A program made the position numbers and the translations under genes. The notes beneath the pieces were generated by a model. It was given only the letters and a program-made list of their open reading frames with translations, was not told the origin of the DNA and ran no database searches. Shown one piece after another: positions 53,235 to 63,093 of a stretch of DNA of 64,000 bases. The stretch is from CBDCXE01 sp965223725 [NCBI: Nitrospinota bacterium] (GTDB lineage Bacteria; Nitrospinota_A; UBA7883), in the NCBI GenBank assembly GCA_965223725.1, contig CBDCXE010000003.1, positions 1 to 64,000 of the forward strand, written 5' to 3'. The first letter of the stretch is position 1; each line of letters opens with the position of its first letter.

Positions 53235-55721
53235 ATGCGTAAATTAAGAGTATTAACGCTGAAAAACCGTGAGGCAACTCTGTCAATAATTGCGTTTTCA
53301 GCCATATTTTTATTGGTCGGCTCTGCCGAATCTGCACAATATGCTGGCGATAAAAATATAAAATCGGGCAAACAGTCTGTTCAACTCGCTTCCATCAAAG
53401 CTGGTTCTGGTCGATCATCCCGTTCAGATATGGATTTTGCCAAAACAACCCACTTTCCATCTCCACCAGGTGTCACCGAGAGGGCAAAATTCTGGAAAAA
53501 GATCTATTCGAAATATACTACCGGGCAGATTGTGATCCATGACAAAGATAATATGAACCTGATTTTTGATGTGGTCGATGTGGGTAAGAAATACAGATAT
53601 GGATCCCGCGCCGAGAGAAAATATGTAAGAAAACGGAAGGAACAGATAAAGGCGGCGTTGATGAAGCTGTATCACAAGAAAGGTATCGCCACCACACGAC
53701 AGGAGAAAAAGTTCGCCGCCATGATGCGGCATATCAAAGGATACAAGAAATATAAAAAATCGGCCCACAATCTGCGCGGCCAGCATGGCCAGGCAAACAG
53801 GTTCAAGGAAGGGTTAGTGCGATCTGGCAAATATCTTGGTCAGATGCGTGGAATATTCCGCAGTTTCGGCTTGCCGGACGAGCTTACCGCTCTGCCCCAT
53901 GTGGAGTCGTCGTTTAACTATAAGGCATATTCCAGTGCTGGCGCTGCAGGTATATGGCAGTTCACCCGGAGCACTGGCCGCATGTTTATGAAGATAAACT
54001 CGACCATTGATGAGCGCCGCGACCCAATCATGGCCACCTATGCCGCCGCCAAACTGCTGAAGCAAAATTATGAGAAACTTGGCTCCTGGCCCCTGGCGCT
54101 GACCGCATATAACCATGGCGCGGCCGGGATGAGCAGGGCCAAAAGGAAGCATGGCAATGATATCGACAAAATAATCAAACGGTACAGAAGCCGAAGTTTT
54201 GGGTTCGCGTCGAAAAATTTCTATGCCGAATTTCTGGCGGCGCTGGAAGTCGCCCGAAACCATAAGCTATATTTCGGCGATGTGAAATTTTTGCCGGAGC
54301 AATCGTTTAACGAGGTTACTCTGGCGCAGTATGTACCGGCGAAGACCGTCGCCAACAAGCTGGGCCTTTCTATTAATACTTTAAAAACATACAACCGGGC
54401 GTTGAAGAACGGAGTGTGGAAAGGGTATCGGCATATACCCAGAGGATACTCATTGCGTGTGCCGTCAGGATATGGCGACAAGGCAGTCTCGGCGCTGGCC
54501 ACCCTAAAACCGGGTCAGACATTTTCATCACAGAAACATAACGGATACCATATTGTCCGCCGGGGCGATACATTATCGACCATTGCAAAGCGGTACCGGT
54601 CTTCCGTCCGCTCGTTTAAAAGGTACAATGGCATTCGGTCCAGCATTATCCGTGTGGGGCAAAGGCTGAAGATACCAGGCAGCGCCGGAAGAAACGGGAG
54701 TTATTCCAGAAGCGCCGCGTCGACATCTTCATCCAGTAAGGACTATTATTATGTAAAGCGTGGCGACAACCTGGCGACCATCGCCAAACGGCATGGCGTA
54801 TCATTATCCGACCTTTTGAAGCGCAACAACTTCACCACGCGGACAAAAATCTATCCGAAACAGAAAATTGTGATCAGACAAAGAGCCAGCGCGCCAAAAG
54901 CTGCAAGCAGCCGAGGATCGAACAACAGCCATTACACGGTAAAACGTGGTGACAATCTGGCGACCATCGCCCGTCGGCATGGTGTAAAACTATCCGATCT
55001 GCTTAAGCATAATAACTTTTCTGTGCGGACGAAAATATATCCGAAACAGAAAATTATGATCAGGAAAAGCGCGACGTCAGCCCCCAAACCAGAGAGCAGG
55101 GTGGCCAGGGCCGTTGCCACCGGGTCGGGGCATTATTATGTTCGTAGCGGTGATACGCTATCTGGGATAGCCAAAAAGCACTCCATGTCTTTGTCCCGCC
55201 TGCTTCGGCTGAACAATTTTTCGTCAAGGACCAGGATTTATCCAAAACAGAAAATTGTGGTTGATGAAAGTTTGCAGACATCAAAGCCGGCAAACGCAAT
55301 CGCCAAAACCGGCGCCACAACAGACGTGGGTCATTACTATGTTCGCAGGGGTGATACCTTATCTACCATAGCCAGCCGGCATGACGTATCATTGTCCGAA
55401 TTAATGTCGATGAACAACTTTTCATCACGCACAAAAATCTATCCGAAACAGAAAATTATCGTCAATGCCAGCCTGCAATCGACAGCAGCGCCGAGCAGTG
55501 TGACCAGCGCCACATTGAAGCCCTCCAGTTATTATTATGTAAGGAAAGGCGACACCCTGTCATCCATAGCCAAAAAGCATGGCATCCCATTGGTGGAATT
55601 GTTAAAACTGAACAACTTTACAATGCGCACCAAGATATATCCAAAACAGAAAATTGTTGTGCAGAACAAAGCCGACTCTTTGGTAAATATTCAGGATCTG
55701 AAGTTAAGGGCGATCGCCTGA
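53235..55721 (+). CDS. MltD-like lytic transglycosylase with six LysM domains
   Basis: The 828-residue exported protein cleaves peptidoglycan between MurNAc and GlcNAc. A signal peptide is followed by a basic linker and an SLT domain (about residues 205-330) with the catalytic Glu in LPHVESSFNYKAYSSAGAAG and later LTAYNHGAAGM. Six LysM repeats follow from about residue 437, such as YYYVKRGDNLATIAKRHGVS; repeats 2-6 share a near-identical RTKIYPKQKI end. MltD proteins usually have two LysM units, so this array is long. No ribosome binding site is evident before the ATG. Confidence 0.93.
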   Translation: MRKLRVLTLKNREATLSIIAFSAIFLLVGSAESAQYAGDKNIKSGKQSVQLASIKAGSGRSSRSDMDFAKTTHFPSPPGVTERAKFWKKIYSKYTTGQIVIHDKDNMNLIFDVVDVGKKYRYGSRAERKYVRKRKEQIKAALMKLYHKKGIATTRQEKKFAAMMRHIKGYKKYKKSAHNLRGQHGQANRFKEGLVRSGKYLGQMRGIFRSFGLPDELTALPHVESSFNYKAYSSAGAAGIWQFTRSTGRMFMKINSTIDERRDPIMATYAAAKLLKQNYEKLGSWPLALTAYNHGAAGMSRAKRKHGNDIDKIIKRYRSRSFGFASKNFYAEFLAALEVARNHKLYFGDVKFLPEQSFNEVTLAQYVPAKTVANKLGLSINTLKTYNRALKNGVWKGYRHIPRGYSLRVPSGYGDKAVSALATLKPGQTFSSQKHNGYHIVRRGDTLSTIAKRYRSSVRSFKRYNGIRSSIIRVGQRLKIPGSAGRNGSYSRSAASTSSSSKDYYYVKRGDNLATIAKRHGVSLSDLLKRNNFTTRTKIYPKQKIVIRQRASAPKAASSRGSNNSHYTVKRGDNLATIARRHGVKLSDLLKHNNFSVRTKIYPKQKIMIRKSATSAPKPESRVARAVATGSGHYYVRSGDTLSGIAKKHSMSLSRLLRLNNFSSRTRIYPKQKIVVDESLQTSKPANAIAKTGATTDVGHYYVRRGDTLSTIASRHDVSLSELMSMNNFSSRTKIYPKQKIIVNASLQSTAAPSSVTSATLKPSSYYYVRKGDTLSSIAKKHGIPLVELLKLNNFTMRTKIYPKQKIVVQNKADSLVNIQDLKLRAIA

Positions 55722-55769
55722 AAGCCGTGAACCAAAAATAATCGAACGCTGATTGATAGATAAAGCACC

Positions 55770-56900
55770 TTGTCCAGTTTCATAGAACAAATTGTCAGCC
55801 TGCAGAGTATAAAACTTTTGGGCATATCCAGTTTCCATTGGGTCTTTAGCCTTTTAATCATACTGGCCGCCCTGTTTCTAAGCCGCGTAGTGCTGAAAAC
55901 CATCATTATGATAATGATGAAAGGCGCTGGTAAAACAGAGACAAAGTGGGACGACGAGATTGTGGAGGCCATTCGGCCGCCGCTTAACTTCATGATTGTG
56001 GCCTATGGCTTTTTCCTGGCGATCAAAACCTTGCCTATTCCCACAGAGCCATACGATATAAACATACTGCTCAACATGGCTGGGAGATTGCTTATCCTGA
56101 TAGTGGGCGCCTGGACTTTGTGGCGTCTGGTGGCGGTGTTCAACTCTGTGTTACACGAGAAAGCAAACGACCCGGAGCATTGGCTCGATGTAGATTTCGT
56201 TCCGGTTTTTTCCGGAGTATTAAAAGCGCTGGTTATATTCACCGCTATGATAGTGCTGGCGCAGAACATGGGCTATTCGGTCAGCGGCCTTGTGGCCTCG
56301 CTGGGTATTGGCGGCGCCGCGCTGGCGCTGGCGTCGAAGGACACATTGTCGAACCTGTTCGGCTCGTTCATGATATTAATGGATAAACCGTTTATGGTGG
56401 GCGACTGGATCAAGGGCCCCAGCTTCGAAGGGATCGTGGAGAACATAGGCTTTCGCTCTACCAGGATCCGTACCTTCGGGAAAACAATAGAAAACATACC
56501 GAACAACCTGATCGCCAACGAAATCGTGGAGAACCTGGACCGGCGCAAGGATCATGGGCTGAACGTGCGCAGGGTTACCATGACCATCGGTGTCTCCTAC
56601 TCCACCAGCGCCGATAAAATGACGGAAGCGGTGGACGAAATAAGGAAAATTTTGCACGAGGATGAAAGTGTCGATCAGCGGATGAATATCGTTGTACAAT
56701 TCACCGAGTTCGGCGCGTCGTCGCTCGACATCCTGGTCTATTTTTTCGTAAACAAAACCAATTGGGAATACTATCTGGGTGTGAAGCAGAGGGTGAACCT
56801 TAAGATAATGAGAAAACTTGAGCAGCTGGGCATCACCATCGCCTTCCCGAGCCAGTCGGTCTATATCGAGAGCATGCCGGAACCGAAGACGGACAGTTAA
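55770..56900 (+). CDS. MscS-family mechanosensitive channel
   Basis: The 376-residue protein has three or four N-terminal helices and the MscS pore region LVASLGIGGAALALASKDTL, followed by the beta-domain DKPFMVGDWIKG and an alpha-beta C-terminal domain. It releases solutes under hypo-osmotic shock. The likely start is TTG at 55770 without a strong ribosome binding site, 48 bp after the transglycosylase gene, so the two may be cotranscribed. Confidence 0.92.
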   Translation: MSSFIEQIVSLQSIKLLGISSFHWVFSLLIILAALFLSRVVLKTIIMIMMKGAGKTETKWDDEIVEAIRPPLNFMIVAYGFFLAIKTLPIPTEPYDINILLNMAGRLLILIVGAWTLWRLVAVFNSVLHEKANDPEHWLDVDFVPVFSGVLKALVIFTAMIVLAQNMGYSVSGLVASLGIGGAALALASKDTLSNLFGSFMILMDKPFMVGDWIKGPSFEGIVENIGFRSTRIRTFGKTIENIPNNLIANEIVENLDRRKDHGLNVRRVTMTIGVSYSTSADKMTEAVDEIRKILHEDESVDQRMNIVVQFTEFGASSLDILVYFFVNKTNWEYYLGVKQRVNLKIMRKLEQLGITIAFPSQSVYIESMPEPKTDS

Positions 56901-56983
56901 AGCTGCGCCATCCACATAAAGATAATGACTATCAGAGCCCCGCAAACAATGATGAGGTCCGTAGCCAGATCTAAATCAATCAT
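56897..56983 (-). CDS. Possible 28-residue membrane peptide
   Basis: The frame reads MIDLDLATDLIIVCGALIVI plus IFMWMAQL and would form a single membrane helix. Its stop overlaps the mscS stop on the other strand. There is no clear ribosome binding site, so it may be chance. Confidence 0.25.
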   Translation of the reverse strand: MIDLDLATDLIIVCGALIVIIFMWMAQL

Positions 56984-57318
56984 TGGATGTCTGCTTTTTT
57001 TAGAATGTAATACAAAGCATAGAAGAGATTAGATATGACGAGCAATGGTCTGATAGCCGGCGTTAGCGACTGAACCAGGCGTCCTCATTTCTGTAGCCAA
57101 TATACAAAACCGGGCCGGTGACGCAAACACCTGTACTTATCATAGCGCCACTGCCCGGTTCGCGCCGCCGTTTCAGGAAAACGACGGCAGGACGAAGGCA
57201 TAGCTTGCCGTTCCGCGGGCAAACTCGCCAACTCGAAGACTAATAAAAATAGCCTTCGGAGGAGACTCATTTCGACTAGGATGACTTCCACGCAATTCTG
57301 TTTACAGTATGGCGTTAA
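56984..57318. other. Intergenic stretch without a supported gene
   Basis: A few short open frames can be read, but none shows a recognisable domain, signal peptide with start signal, or homologous pattern. No strong terminator or tRNA is visible. Confidence 0.5.
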
Positions 57319-57801
57319 TCACTTCTGTTTGATGGCGAAATGCTTTAGCACCTTCTCCTCGATTTTCCAGGTACCCTTGAAGCCTTTTTCGATTATGAAC
57401 GCGTCGCCAGGGCCGACCGTATTAGGTGAGCCACCGTCTGGGGTGATCGTGATTTTGCCTTTAATCAGATGGACGAATTCCCACGATTCATAGCTGGCAT
57501 GGTAAGTTCCTGGCGTCGCCTCCCACCAGCCACAGATTATCGCTCCATCGTCCGAAGTGTATTCGATCCAGGTCTTCATCGTCGGGTTACCTTCGATTTT
57601 CTTCCAGCCGCCGAGGTCGGATTCGATTGGTTCGACAGTCATTTTGCCAATCTTCGAAAATGGTGGGTTCGTTTTGGTTTCGGTCCCCGCTTCGGCTTCC
57701 TTTGCAAGAAAACCATTAATACCTAATAAACCAACCGTACCCGTAAGCATAACTTCATTAAAATTTCGCCTGCTTAATTTTGAAAATGCGATACTGCTCA
57801 T
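57319..57801 (-). CDS. Exported cupin-domain protein with Tat signal
   Basis: The 160-residue protein begins with a twin-arginine signal (KLSRRNFNEVMLTG, then a hydrophobic stretch ending AEAG). The mature part is a single cupin of the DUF861/ureidoglycine-aminohydrolase type, with GWWEATPGTYHASYESWEFV and PNTVGPGDAFIIEKGFKGTW. Tat export suggests a cofactor or metal bound before export. GGAGG precedes the ATG. Substrate unknown. Confidence 0.85.
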   Translation of the reverse strand: MSSIAFSKLSRRNFNEVMLTGTVGLLGINGFLAKEAEAGTETKTNPPFSKIGKMTVEPIESDLGGWKKIEGNPTMKTWIEYTSDDGAIICGWWEATPGTYHASYESWEFVHLIKGKITITPDGGSPNTVGPGDAFIIEKGFKGTWKIEEKVLKHFAIKQK

Positions 57802-57878
57802 GATTCCAACCTCCGCTTAAGTAATAAGATTTAAATATGTGCTTTGCGTCGTAGTATAAATATTAGTTGCTGGGATTT

Positions 57879-57895
57879 GTACTGGCCAAAAGTAC
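57879..57895 (+). promoter_or_regulatory. Inverted repeat between the cupin and LuxR genes
   Basis: GTACT-N7-AGTAC lies in the divergent region between the cupin and LuxR-type genes. Its size is near that of a lux box but the bases do not clearly match the known consensus. Confidence 0.25.
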
Positions 57896-58026
57896 TAATT
57901 TGAGGCATTTTGTTCAATATATGATGATGCCTCCTTGGCTTGTCAGATATTATGAGTATAATGAAATTTTCAAAATCTATAATTATGATAATTATTAGGT
58001 TTTAAAATACAAATGGGAGGTAAGGA

Positions 58027-58820
58027 ATGAATAGAGGTGGCGCCATACCCATTCCTACATGGAAAAAGATGTGGTCAATACAAGAGAAAATACTAAGGTC
58101 TCAAAACAGAGCGGAGGTTGTAACCACATTTTTCAGGGAACTGAAAAAGATTATACCACACAGATCAAGCATTTATTTCCCTATCGATATACCAACACAG
58201 ACTCCCAATCAAACCGGTGCTATATCAGATAATATACCGGACTATAAAGAAAGATTAACACGATTTTTTGAGTATTACTATAAGCTCGATCCATTCTTTA
58301 AGCTTTATCCTCAACCCAACATTAACAAGGTCATGACGACCACAGATGTTGTGGAGGATTTTGATAAATATAGAAAAAGTGAATTCTATGTCGATTTCCT
58401 GAAACCTCAGGGCGTTTTCTATGGCATGGTTTCTCAATTCGGATTTAACGGCAGGCCTGTTGGTGGCTTTTCTCTGCACAGAGGGCCGGAGGATAGTGAA
58501 TTTACTGAACGAGACAAGGCTATATTTACTAACTTTGCACCCCTTGTCGGCTTTATGCTTTACAGTTTCGAGCTGAAGGCAAACATGTCGGCTAACCAGG
58601 AGAAGGAGCTGACTTCGCACCCCTCGTTCAGATTTTCGCCGAGGGAAGAAGAGGTGACGATGTATCTGACCCAAGGGCTAAAGAATAATGAAATCGCAGA
58701 TAGAATGTTTATCTCTGTCAGTACTGTCAAGAACCATCTTCAATCTATGTTCAGGAAAACCAATACAAAAACCGCGCGGGATTAATATCATTACTGTTTA
58801 TTTCCAGCCAGCCGAAATAA
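58027..58820 (+). CDS. LuxR-family regulator with autoinducer-binding-like domain (frameshifted at 3' end)
   Basis: The N-terminal 170 residues resemble the LuxR autoinducer-binding domain (YYKLDPFF with the conserved Asp-Pro, GVFYGMVSQFGFNGRP). The C-terminus is a LuxR helix-turn-helix (FSPREEEVTMYLTQGLKNNE, then SVSTVKNHLQSMFRKTNTK). The frame as written ends at 58785 with TARD. Adding one A to the run at 58767-58771 restores KNRAGLISLLF and a TAA at 58820, typical of the family. No luxI is present, so it would be a solo. GGGAGGTAAGGA precedes the ATG. Confidence 0.8.
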
Positions 58821-58833
58821 TTGATAAGCGCTG

Positions 58834-60378
58834 TCACCCAACCTGGAGCGACACGCCCGACATCTTGCCCTTGTTCAGCACTTCCTCCGCGCAAGTATAG
58901 CCACCATATATGGCTCCGGAGAATCCCCCGCCGGGGAAGATCCATGCCGAGGCGTAGTACAACCCCTCTATCGGCGAACGAAATGTCGGCCTGAATATCC
59001 CTGCTTGCATCGGGTCCTGGGCGAACCCATAGACGCTCCCTTCCGGGTTGTCGAACAGTTTCTTTATGCTCAGCGGCGTGGCCAGCTCTGTATAATCCAC
59101 GTTCGCTTTCAGCCCTGGTACGCGCTGGTCGATCTTGTCTACCAGAGCGGCGGTCACCTCCTCTTTTTTGCTTTTATACTCATTTTCCACCAAGCCTTCC
59201 CAGTTGGAGAGATGATCCACGGTGACTATGACACCTAGGTTGTCACCTTTATCGCCTAATTGGTTATCGATATAGCTGTAGTCGACAAACACAAACCCCT
59301 TTCCCAGTTCATACCGTTGGGGCGAGTTGTAAAACTGCGATAACGATCTGACCTTCTCATCCAGGAAAAATGTTGAATATCTACCGTCCCAAATTTCACG
59401 CATTGGCTTTTTGAACCCGATAAACAGTGTGGACATGGAGTTGGCGATTCTCATGGAATTTACTTTTTTGCGATACCTGGCCGGGAATGCGTCCGGCGCC
59501 ATTTTGTTGACCATGGTCGGGATAGCAGCGTTGGATATTATCACATCGGCATAAGCTTCTTCGGTTAAGCCGCCTTCACCCGACACCCTCTGATAACGCA
59601 CACCCACTGCCCTTTTGTCTTTCACAATAATCTCCGACACATGATGCCGAGTCAACACTTCACCGCCGCCAGCCGTGATAACAGACGCCAGATGGCCCGA
59701 CAGCGCCTGCCCGCCGCCTTTGATAAAATGTCCACCGCCGATGATATAGCTGGTTTGCGCAAAGGCCCAGAATATCAAAGACATTTTGTATGGATCCGCG
59801 TGATAATACATAAGATTTGCTATCAGGGCCAGCTTCAGGTCCTCGTTTTTGAAAAGCGAGTCGAGCAGACTGCCAACGGTTTCGAAAGTATTAAGCACAA
59901 CACCCGGATAGAGCAGTGGAAAAACAGGAAGCTGGGCAAGAAATTTCCACTTTTCCTTTGGCAGAGCCAGCACAGATTTTCTTATGGATAGCAAAGTCTG
60001 AAAATATTTGCGGATCCCGTCCGCTTCGTCGGGGAATTTTTCTACTAGCGCAGCGATAGCGTTATCAATTCCAAAGGGTATGACCAGATCCACCCGGCCG
60101 TTGCTGAATCGATGAAACTCGTTCGCCTTAACAAACTCCAGCTTGTCGAACACGCTCAGGTCGTCGAACATGATTCTTTTATAGTCGTCGTTATCGAGTC
60201 CATCCATCATATGCAACGCGCCCTCAACCGTGTAACCCTTTCGTTTGAACACAGTTGCGCATCCACCCACCTGGTTGTGGCGTTCGATTAGCAGAACCTT
60301 TTGACCTTCTTTGGATAGTTTCGCGCCGGCGGTCAGCCCCCCTAACCCTCCACCGATCACAACAACATTGTAGTTCAT
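58834..60378 (-). CDS. FAD-dependent CrtI/phytoene-desaturase-like oxidoreductase
   Basis: The 514-residue protein has the N-terminal dinucleotide-binding motif VVVIGGGLGGLTAGAKLSKE with IERHNQVGGCATVF, and a C-terminal FAD segment GLYYASAWIFPGGGFSGAIY. The layout fits carotenoid or retinol desaturase/isomerase-like amine oxidases. No other carotenoid gene is nearby, so the substrate may be a lipid. The gene converges with the LuxR regulator and has GGAGG upstream at a long distance. Confidence 0.88.
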   Translation of the reverse strand: MNYNVVVIGGGLGGLTAGAKLSKEGQKVLLIERHNQVGGCATVFKRKGYTVEGALHMMDGLDNDDYKRIMFDDLSVFDKLEFVKANEFHRFSNGRVDLVIPFGIDNAIAALVEKFPDEADGIRKYFQTLLSIRKSVLALPKEKWKFLAQLPVFPLLYPGVVLNTFETVGSLLDSLFKNEDLKLALIANLMYYHADPYKMSLIFWAFAQTSYIIGGGHFIKGGGQALSGHLASVITAGGGEVLTRHHVSEIIVKDKRAVGVRYQRVSGEGGLTEEAYADVIISNAAIPTMVNKMAPDAFPARYRKKVNSMRIANSMSTLFIGFKKPMREIWDGRYSTFFLDEKVRSLSQFYNSPQRYELGKGFVFVDYSYIDNQLGDKGDNLGVIVTVDHLSNWEGLVENEYKSKKEEVTAALVDKIDQRVPGLKANVDYTELATPLSIKKLFDNPEGSVYGFAQDPMQAGIFRPTFRSPIEGLYYASAWIFPGGGFSGAIYGGYTCAEEVLNKGKMSGVSLQVG

Positions 60379-60790
60379 ATTAAGCGCTTCAGGAGGACCA
60401 TGAATATCGATTGAACATACTGACTAGTATGTAAATATTCCGAGTAATTGTCAACCCTGTATGGCAAATGATTCAAACGAGTGGTAAACAGTCCGCATGA
60501 TAGTGCTAAACGTTGCAAAATCAATATATTCTATAGCTGCATATAAGTAAAGGGGCCGGTCAAGGTGTTGCGAGAGCACCGGTGACTCTGCCGGGATAAG
60601 CGGAAATGAATTCTGTTTGCATAACCACAATAACCAGCCCCTTCACTCATAAGATAGAACCGCAGGCAAACCATGGTAAAGAGCGCCTTACACGACATGA
60701 AAGGAACTATTGCCTGCCCCGACAGAGCTACTGGATTGCCCGCGGCAGTAAAATGGTTGGATGGATCATTAAACAATGGTAAATTCTGGG
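60379..60790. other. Intergenic region with two strong inverted repeats
   Basis: No credible gene is found in these roughly 410 bases. Two inverted repeats stand out: GT-A-AAGGGGC-C-GGT at 60547-60560 with its partner at 60633-60647 (twelve pairs, two mismatches), and GCAGGCAA at 60662-60669 with TTGCCTGC at 60710-60717 (eight pairs). Confidence 0.6.
60547..60647 (+). ncRNA. Candidate structured RNA or inverted-repeat element
   Basis: A long closing stem (see the region entry) encloses a smaller hairpin GGTGT/GCACC at 60564-60580 and a GC-rich CCGG-containing segment, giving a branched shape of about 100 nt. No known riboswitch consensus is matched. A miniature inverted-repeat element is the alternative. 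Confidence 0.35.
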
Positions 60791-61963
60791 ATGAAAAGAA
60801 TTCTGTTTCTGGCGCCGCAACCTTTCTTTGAGGTGCGCGGCACCCCGATCAATGTCCGCCTTGTCGTCACGGCGTTGTGCGAGCTGGGGCATGAGGTCGA
60901 TCTGCTGGTGTTCCCCCACGGCGATGACATCACTATCCCCAACATGCAGCTGCATCGGGTGATGAAAATCCCTGGGCTGGGCAAGGCGCCCATCGGCCCG
61001 TCGATGCTGAAGATCGCATATGACAAGCTGATGATTTTCAAGGCTGTGGGGATGTTGCTTATGAAAAAGTATGACGCGATCCATGCGGTGGAAGAAGCGG
61101 CGTTTATCGCCTGGTTTCTGTCGAAGCTGTTCCGGGTACCTTTCGTTTTCGATATGGACTCTCACATCAGCGACCAGCTGCGCTATAGCAAGTTTTTCAA
61201 AAACAGCTTTCTGCTGGGCTCCGCCGATTGGTTAGAGCGATCATCGCTGAAAGACGCCGACGCTGTGGTGACAGTCTGCCCATACTTAACAGATGTAGCC
61301 AAACGTTATTGCGATGAGGAAAAGATTTTCCAGATAGAAGATATACCGCAGGAGTTTCCGTCGCCGCCGGAGGGTGTGACGGAGGAGTCGCTTCGAGCCG
61401 AGCTGGGGCTGGAGTCGGACAAGCAGATCCTTCTCTATACCGGCAATTTTGAAAAATATCAGGGGATCGATCTTTTGATAGAGTCGGCCGTCGATGTGGC
61501 GGCGCAGGTTCCTTCGGCCCGGTTCGTCCTGGTCGGCGGCAAGGATGAAACTATCGCGCGCTACAGGCAGATGGCGGATGAGCAGGGCGTGAGCGATAAT
61601 GTGATCTTCACCGGCCCGCGGCCACTCTCTTATATGCCGCTGTTTCATGACATGGCCGATATCTTGTTATCACCCCGGCTGGAGGGGACCAACACACCGC
61701 TGAAAATATACACATACCTGCAGACCGGCAAACCGGTGGTGGCCACCGACCTGCCGACCCATACACAGCTGCTGAACCAGTCGGTGGCCGCCCTGGCCAA
61801 ACCTGAAAAAGTGGATTACGCCGCCGCGATTCTGCTACTATTAAAAGATAATGTAATGCGAAAAACCCTGGGCGAAGCCGGTAAAAGCTTCGTCGAGAAA
61901 TCATATAACTACGAAGTTTTCAAAGGTAAGATCGATACGGCCTACAGAAGCTTATGGCTTTAA
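60791..61963 (+). CDS. GT4-type glycosyltransferase
   Basis: The 390-residue GT-B enzyme has an acceptor domain with FFEVRGTPINVRLVVTALCE near the N-terminus and the family-4 donor site SPRLEGTNTPLKIYTYLQTG with GKPVVATDLPTHT. The conserved Glu of the EX7E motif lies in the first block. The start may be 60791 (MKRILFLAPQ) or 60776. Two radical SAM genes follow on the same strand with short gaps, so all three may act on one surface polymer or glycolipid. Confidence 0.9.
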   Translation: MKRILFLAPQPFFEVRGTPINVRLVVTALCELGHEVDLLVFPHGDDITIPNMQLHRVMKIPGLGKAPIGPSMLKIAYDKLMIFKAVGMLLMKKYDAIHAVEEAAFIAWFLSKLFRVPFVFDMDSHISDQLRYSKFFKNSFLLGSADWLERSSLKDADAVVTVCPYLTDVAKRYCDEEKIFQIEDIPQEFPSPPEGVTEESLRAELGLESDKQILLYTGNFEKYQGIDLLIESAVDVAAQVPSARFVLVGGKDETIARYRQMADEQGVSDNVIFTGPRPLSYMPLFHDMADILLSPRLEGTNTPLKIYTYLQTGKPVVATDLPTHTQLLNQSVAALAKPEKVDYAAAILLLLKDNVMRKTLGEAGKSFVEKSYNYEVFKGKIDTAYRSLWL

Positions 61964-62011
61964 AAGTTTATAGCTTCCTGGACCAGATCGGTTGGTTCAT
62001 ACCGGTATTTT

Positions 62012-63091
62012 ATGAAACTGTATAAACACCTGCTCAACCTGGCCCGGTTCAAGGCCGGATCGACACATCCTTCCTGCGGCCCGATGAAGGTGCAGTGGGA
62101 GCTGACCTATAGCTGCAACCTGAAATGCGGCCATTGCCAGATCTGGCAGATACCGGAAGAGGAGATCAAGGCGAACACCATGACCCTGGAGCAGCAGACG
62201 AGGATCGTGGACGATCTGGCGGAGAGCGATGTGGGGCATATATCTTTCTCCGGCGGAGAGATGTTCCTGCAAAAGACTGTTTATGAGCTGATCGCATACG
62301 CCAAAGGTAAAGGGTTGAAAGTCGGCGGCAACTCCAACGCTTATCTGATCACGCCGGAGATCGCCGCAAAGATCGCGGACGCAGGGCTCGATATGCTGTA
62401 TGTCTCGCTGGATGGCGACAACGCCGGGACGCACGACAAGATCCGCGGCGTCGATGGCGCGTTCGAGCGGGCGATTGCGGGTGTGAAAAATATGAAAGCG
62501 GCCAAGCCGGATATCAAGATGTTTTTCAACACCACGATAAACCGGCACAACGTGGGACAGCTTACCGGCGTGGCGAAGATCGCGGAGCAGATCGGCATGG
62601 AGGGGATCACCGTGGAGATGACCAACACGTTCGACAAGTATTCACCCAACGAAGAGCTGATGCTGACCAACGATCAGCTGCCTTTGCTGCGAAGCCAGAT
62701 AGCGGAACTGTTCGAGAAACATCCCGGCCTGCTGCCGCATCCGGAGGGGTATTTCGACGAGTTCGAAACATATCGCAAAAACCCGGACAGTCTCTATCGA
62801 TACCGATGTGTGGCCGGTGTGGTGTCGGCGCAGATCCACCCGAATGGCGACCTCTACCCCTGCCCTGTCGCGTTCGAGAAGATCGGCAACCTGACGGAGA
62901 ATTCGTTCAAAGAGCTGTGGTTCGGCCAGGCGGCGGATGACCTGCGGCGCGACATCAAAGAGGGGCGCCACCCGATCTGCTGGATCACCTGTGTCAGCCC
63001 ATTGAACCAATATCTGAGCTATCTGACGCCGACCCAGTTTTACAAATTGCTGAAGCCGAAAACGCTGAAGCATATATTGAAAAAAATCTGA
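62012..63091 (+). CDS. Radical SAM/SPASM-like protein
   Basis: The 359-residue protein has the radical SAM motif SCNLKCGHCQIW and a C-terminal region with Cys residues for extra iron-sulfur clusters (RYRCVAGVVSAQIHPNGDLY, PCPVAFEKIGNL). The layout is that of SPASM or twitch proteins, which modify peptides or sugars. No peptide precursor is seen nearby. It is followed by a second radical SAM gene 2 bp later. Confidence 0.9.
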   Translation: MKLYKHLLNLARFKAGSTHPSCGPMKVQWELTYSCNLKCGHCQIWQIPEEEIKANTMTLEQQTRIVDDLAESDVGHISFSGGEMFLQKTVYELIAYAKGKGLKVGGNSNAYLITPEIAAKIADAGLDMLYVSLDGDNAGTHDKIRGVDGAFERAIAGVKNMKAAKPDIKMFFNTTINRHNVGQLTGVAKIAEQIGMEGITVEMTNTFDKYSPNEELMLTNDQLPLLRSQIAELFEKHPGLLPHPEGYFDEFETYRKNPDSLYRYRCVAGVVSAQIHPNGDLYPCPVAFEKIGNLTENSFKELWFGQAADDLRRDIKEGRHPICWITCVSPLNQYLSYLTPTQFYKLLKPKTLKHILKKI

Positions 63092-63093
63092 CC

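Noticed and set aside
54520-55720. Regular repeats reminiscent of a CRISPR array
   Set aside because: The period is about 190-210 bp and in frame with LysM domains, so these are protein repeats.
57085-57291. 68-codon frame with a hydrophobic N-terminus
   Set aside because: It could mimic a signal peptide but there is no domain after it and no good start signal.
60531-60776. 81-codon frame on the reverse strand
   Set aside because: It overlaps the inverted repeats, lacks a ribosome binding site and has no recognisable sequence.
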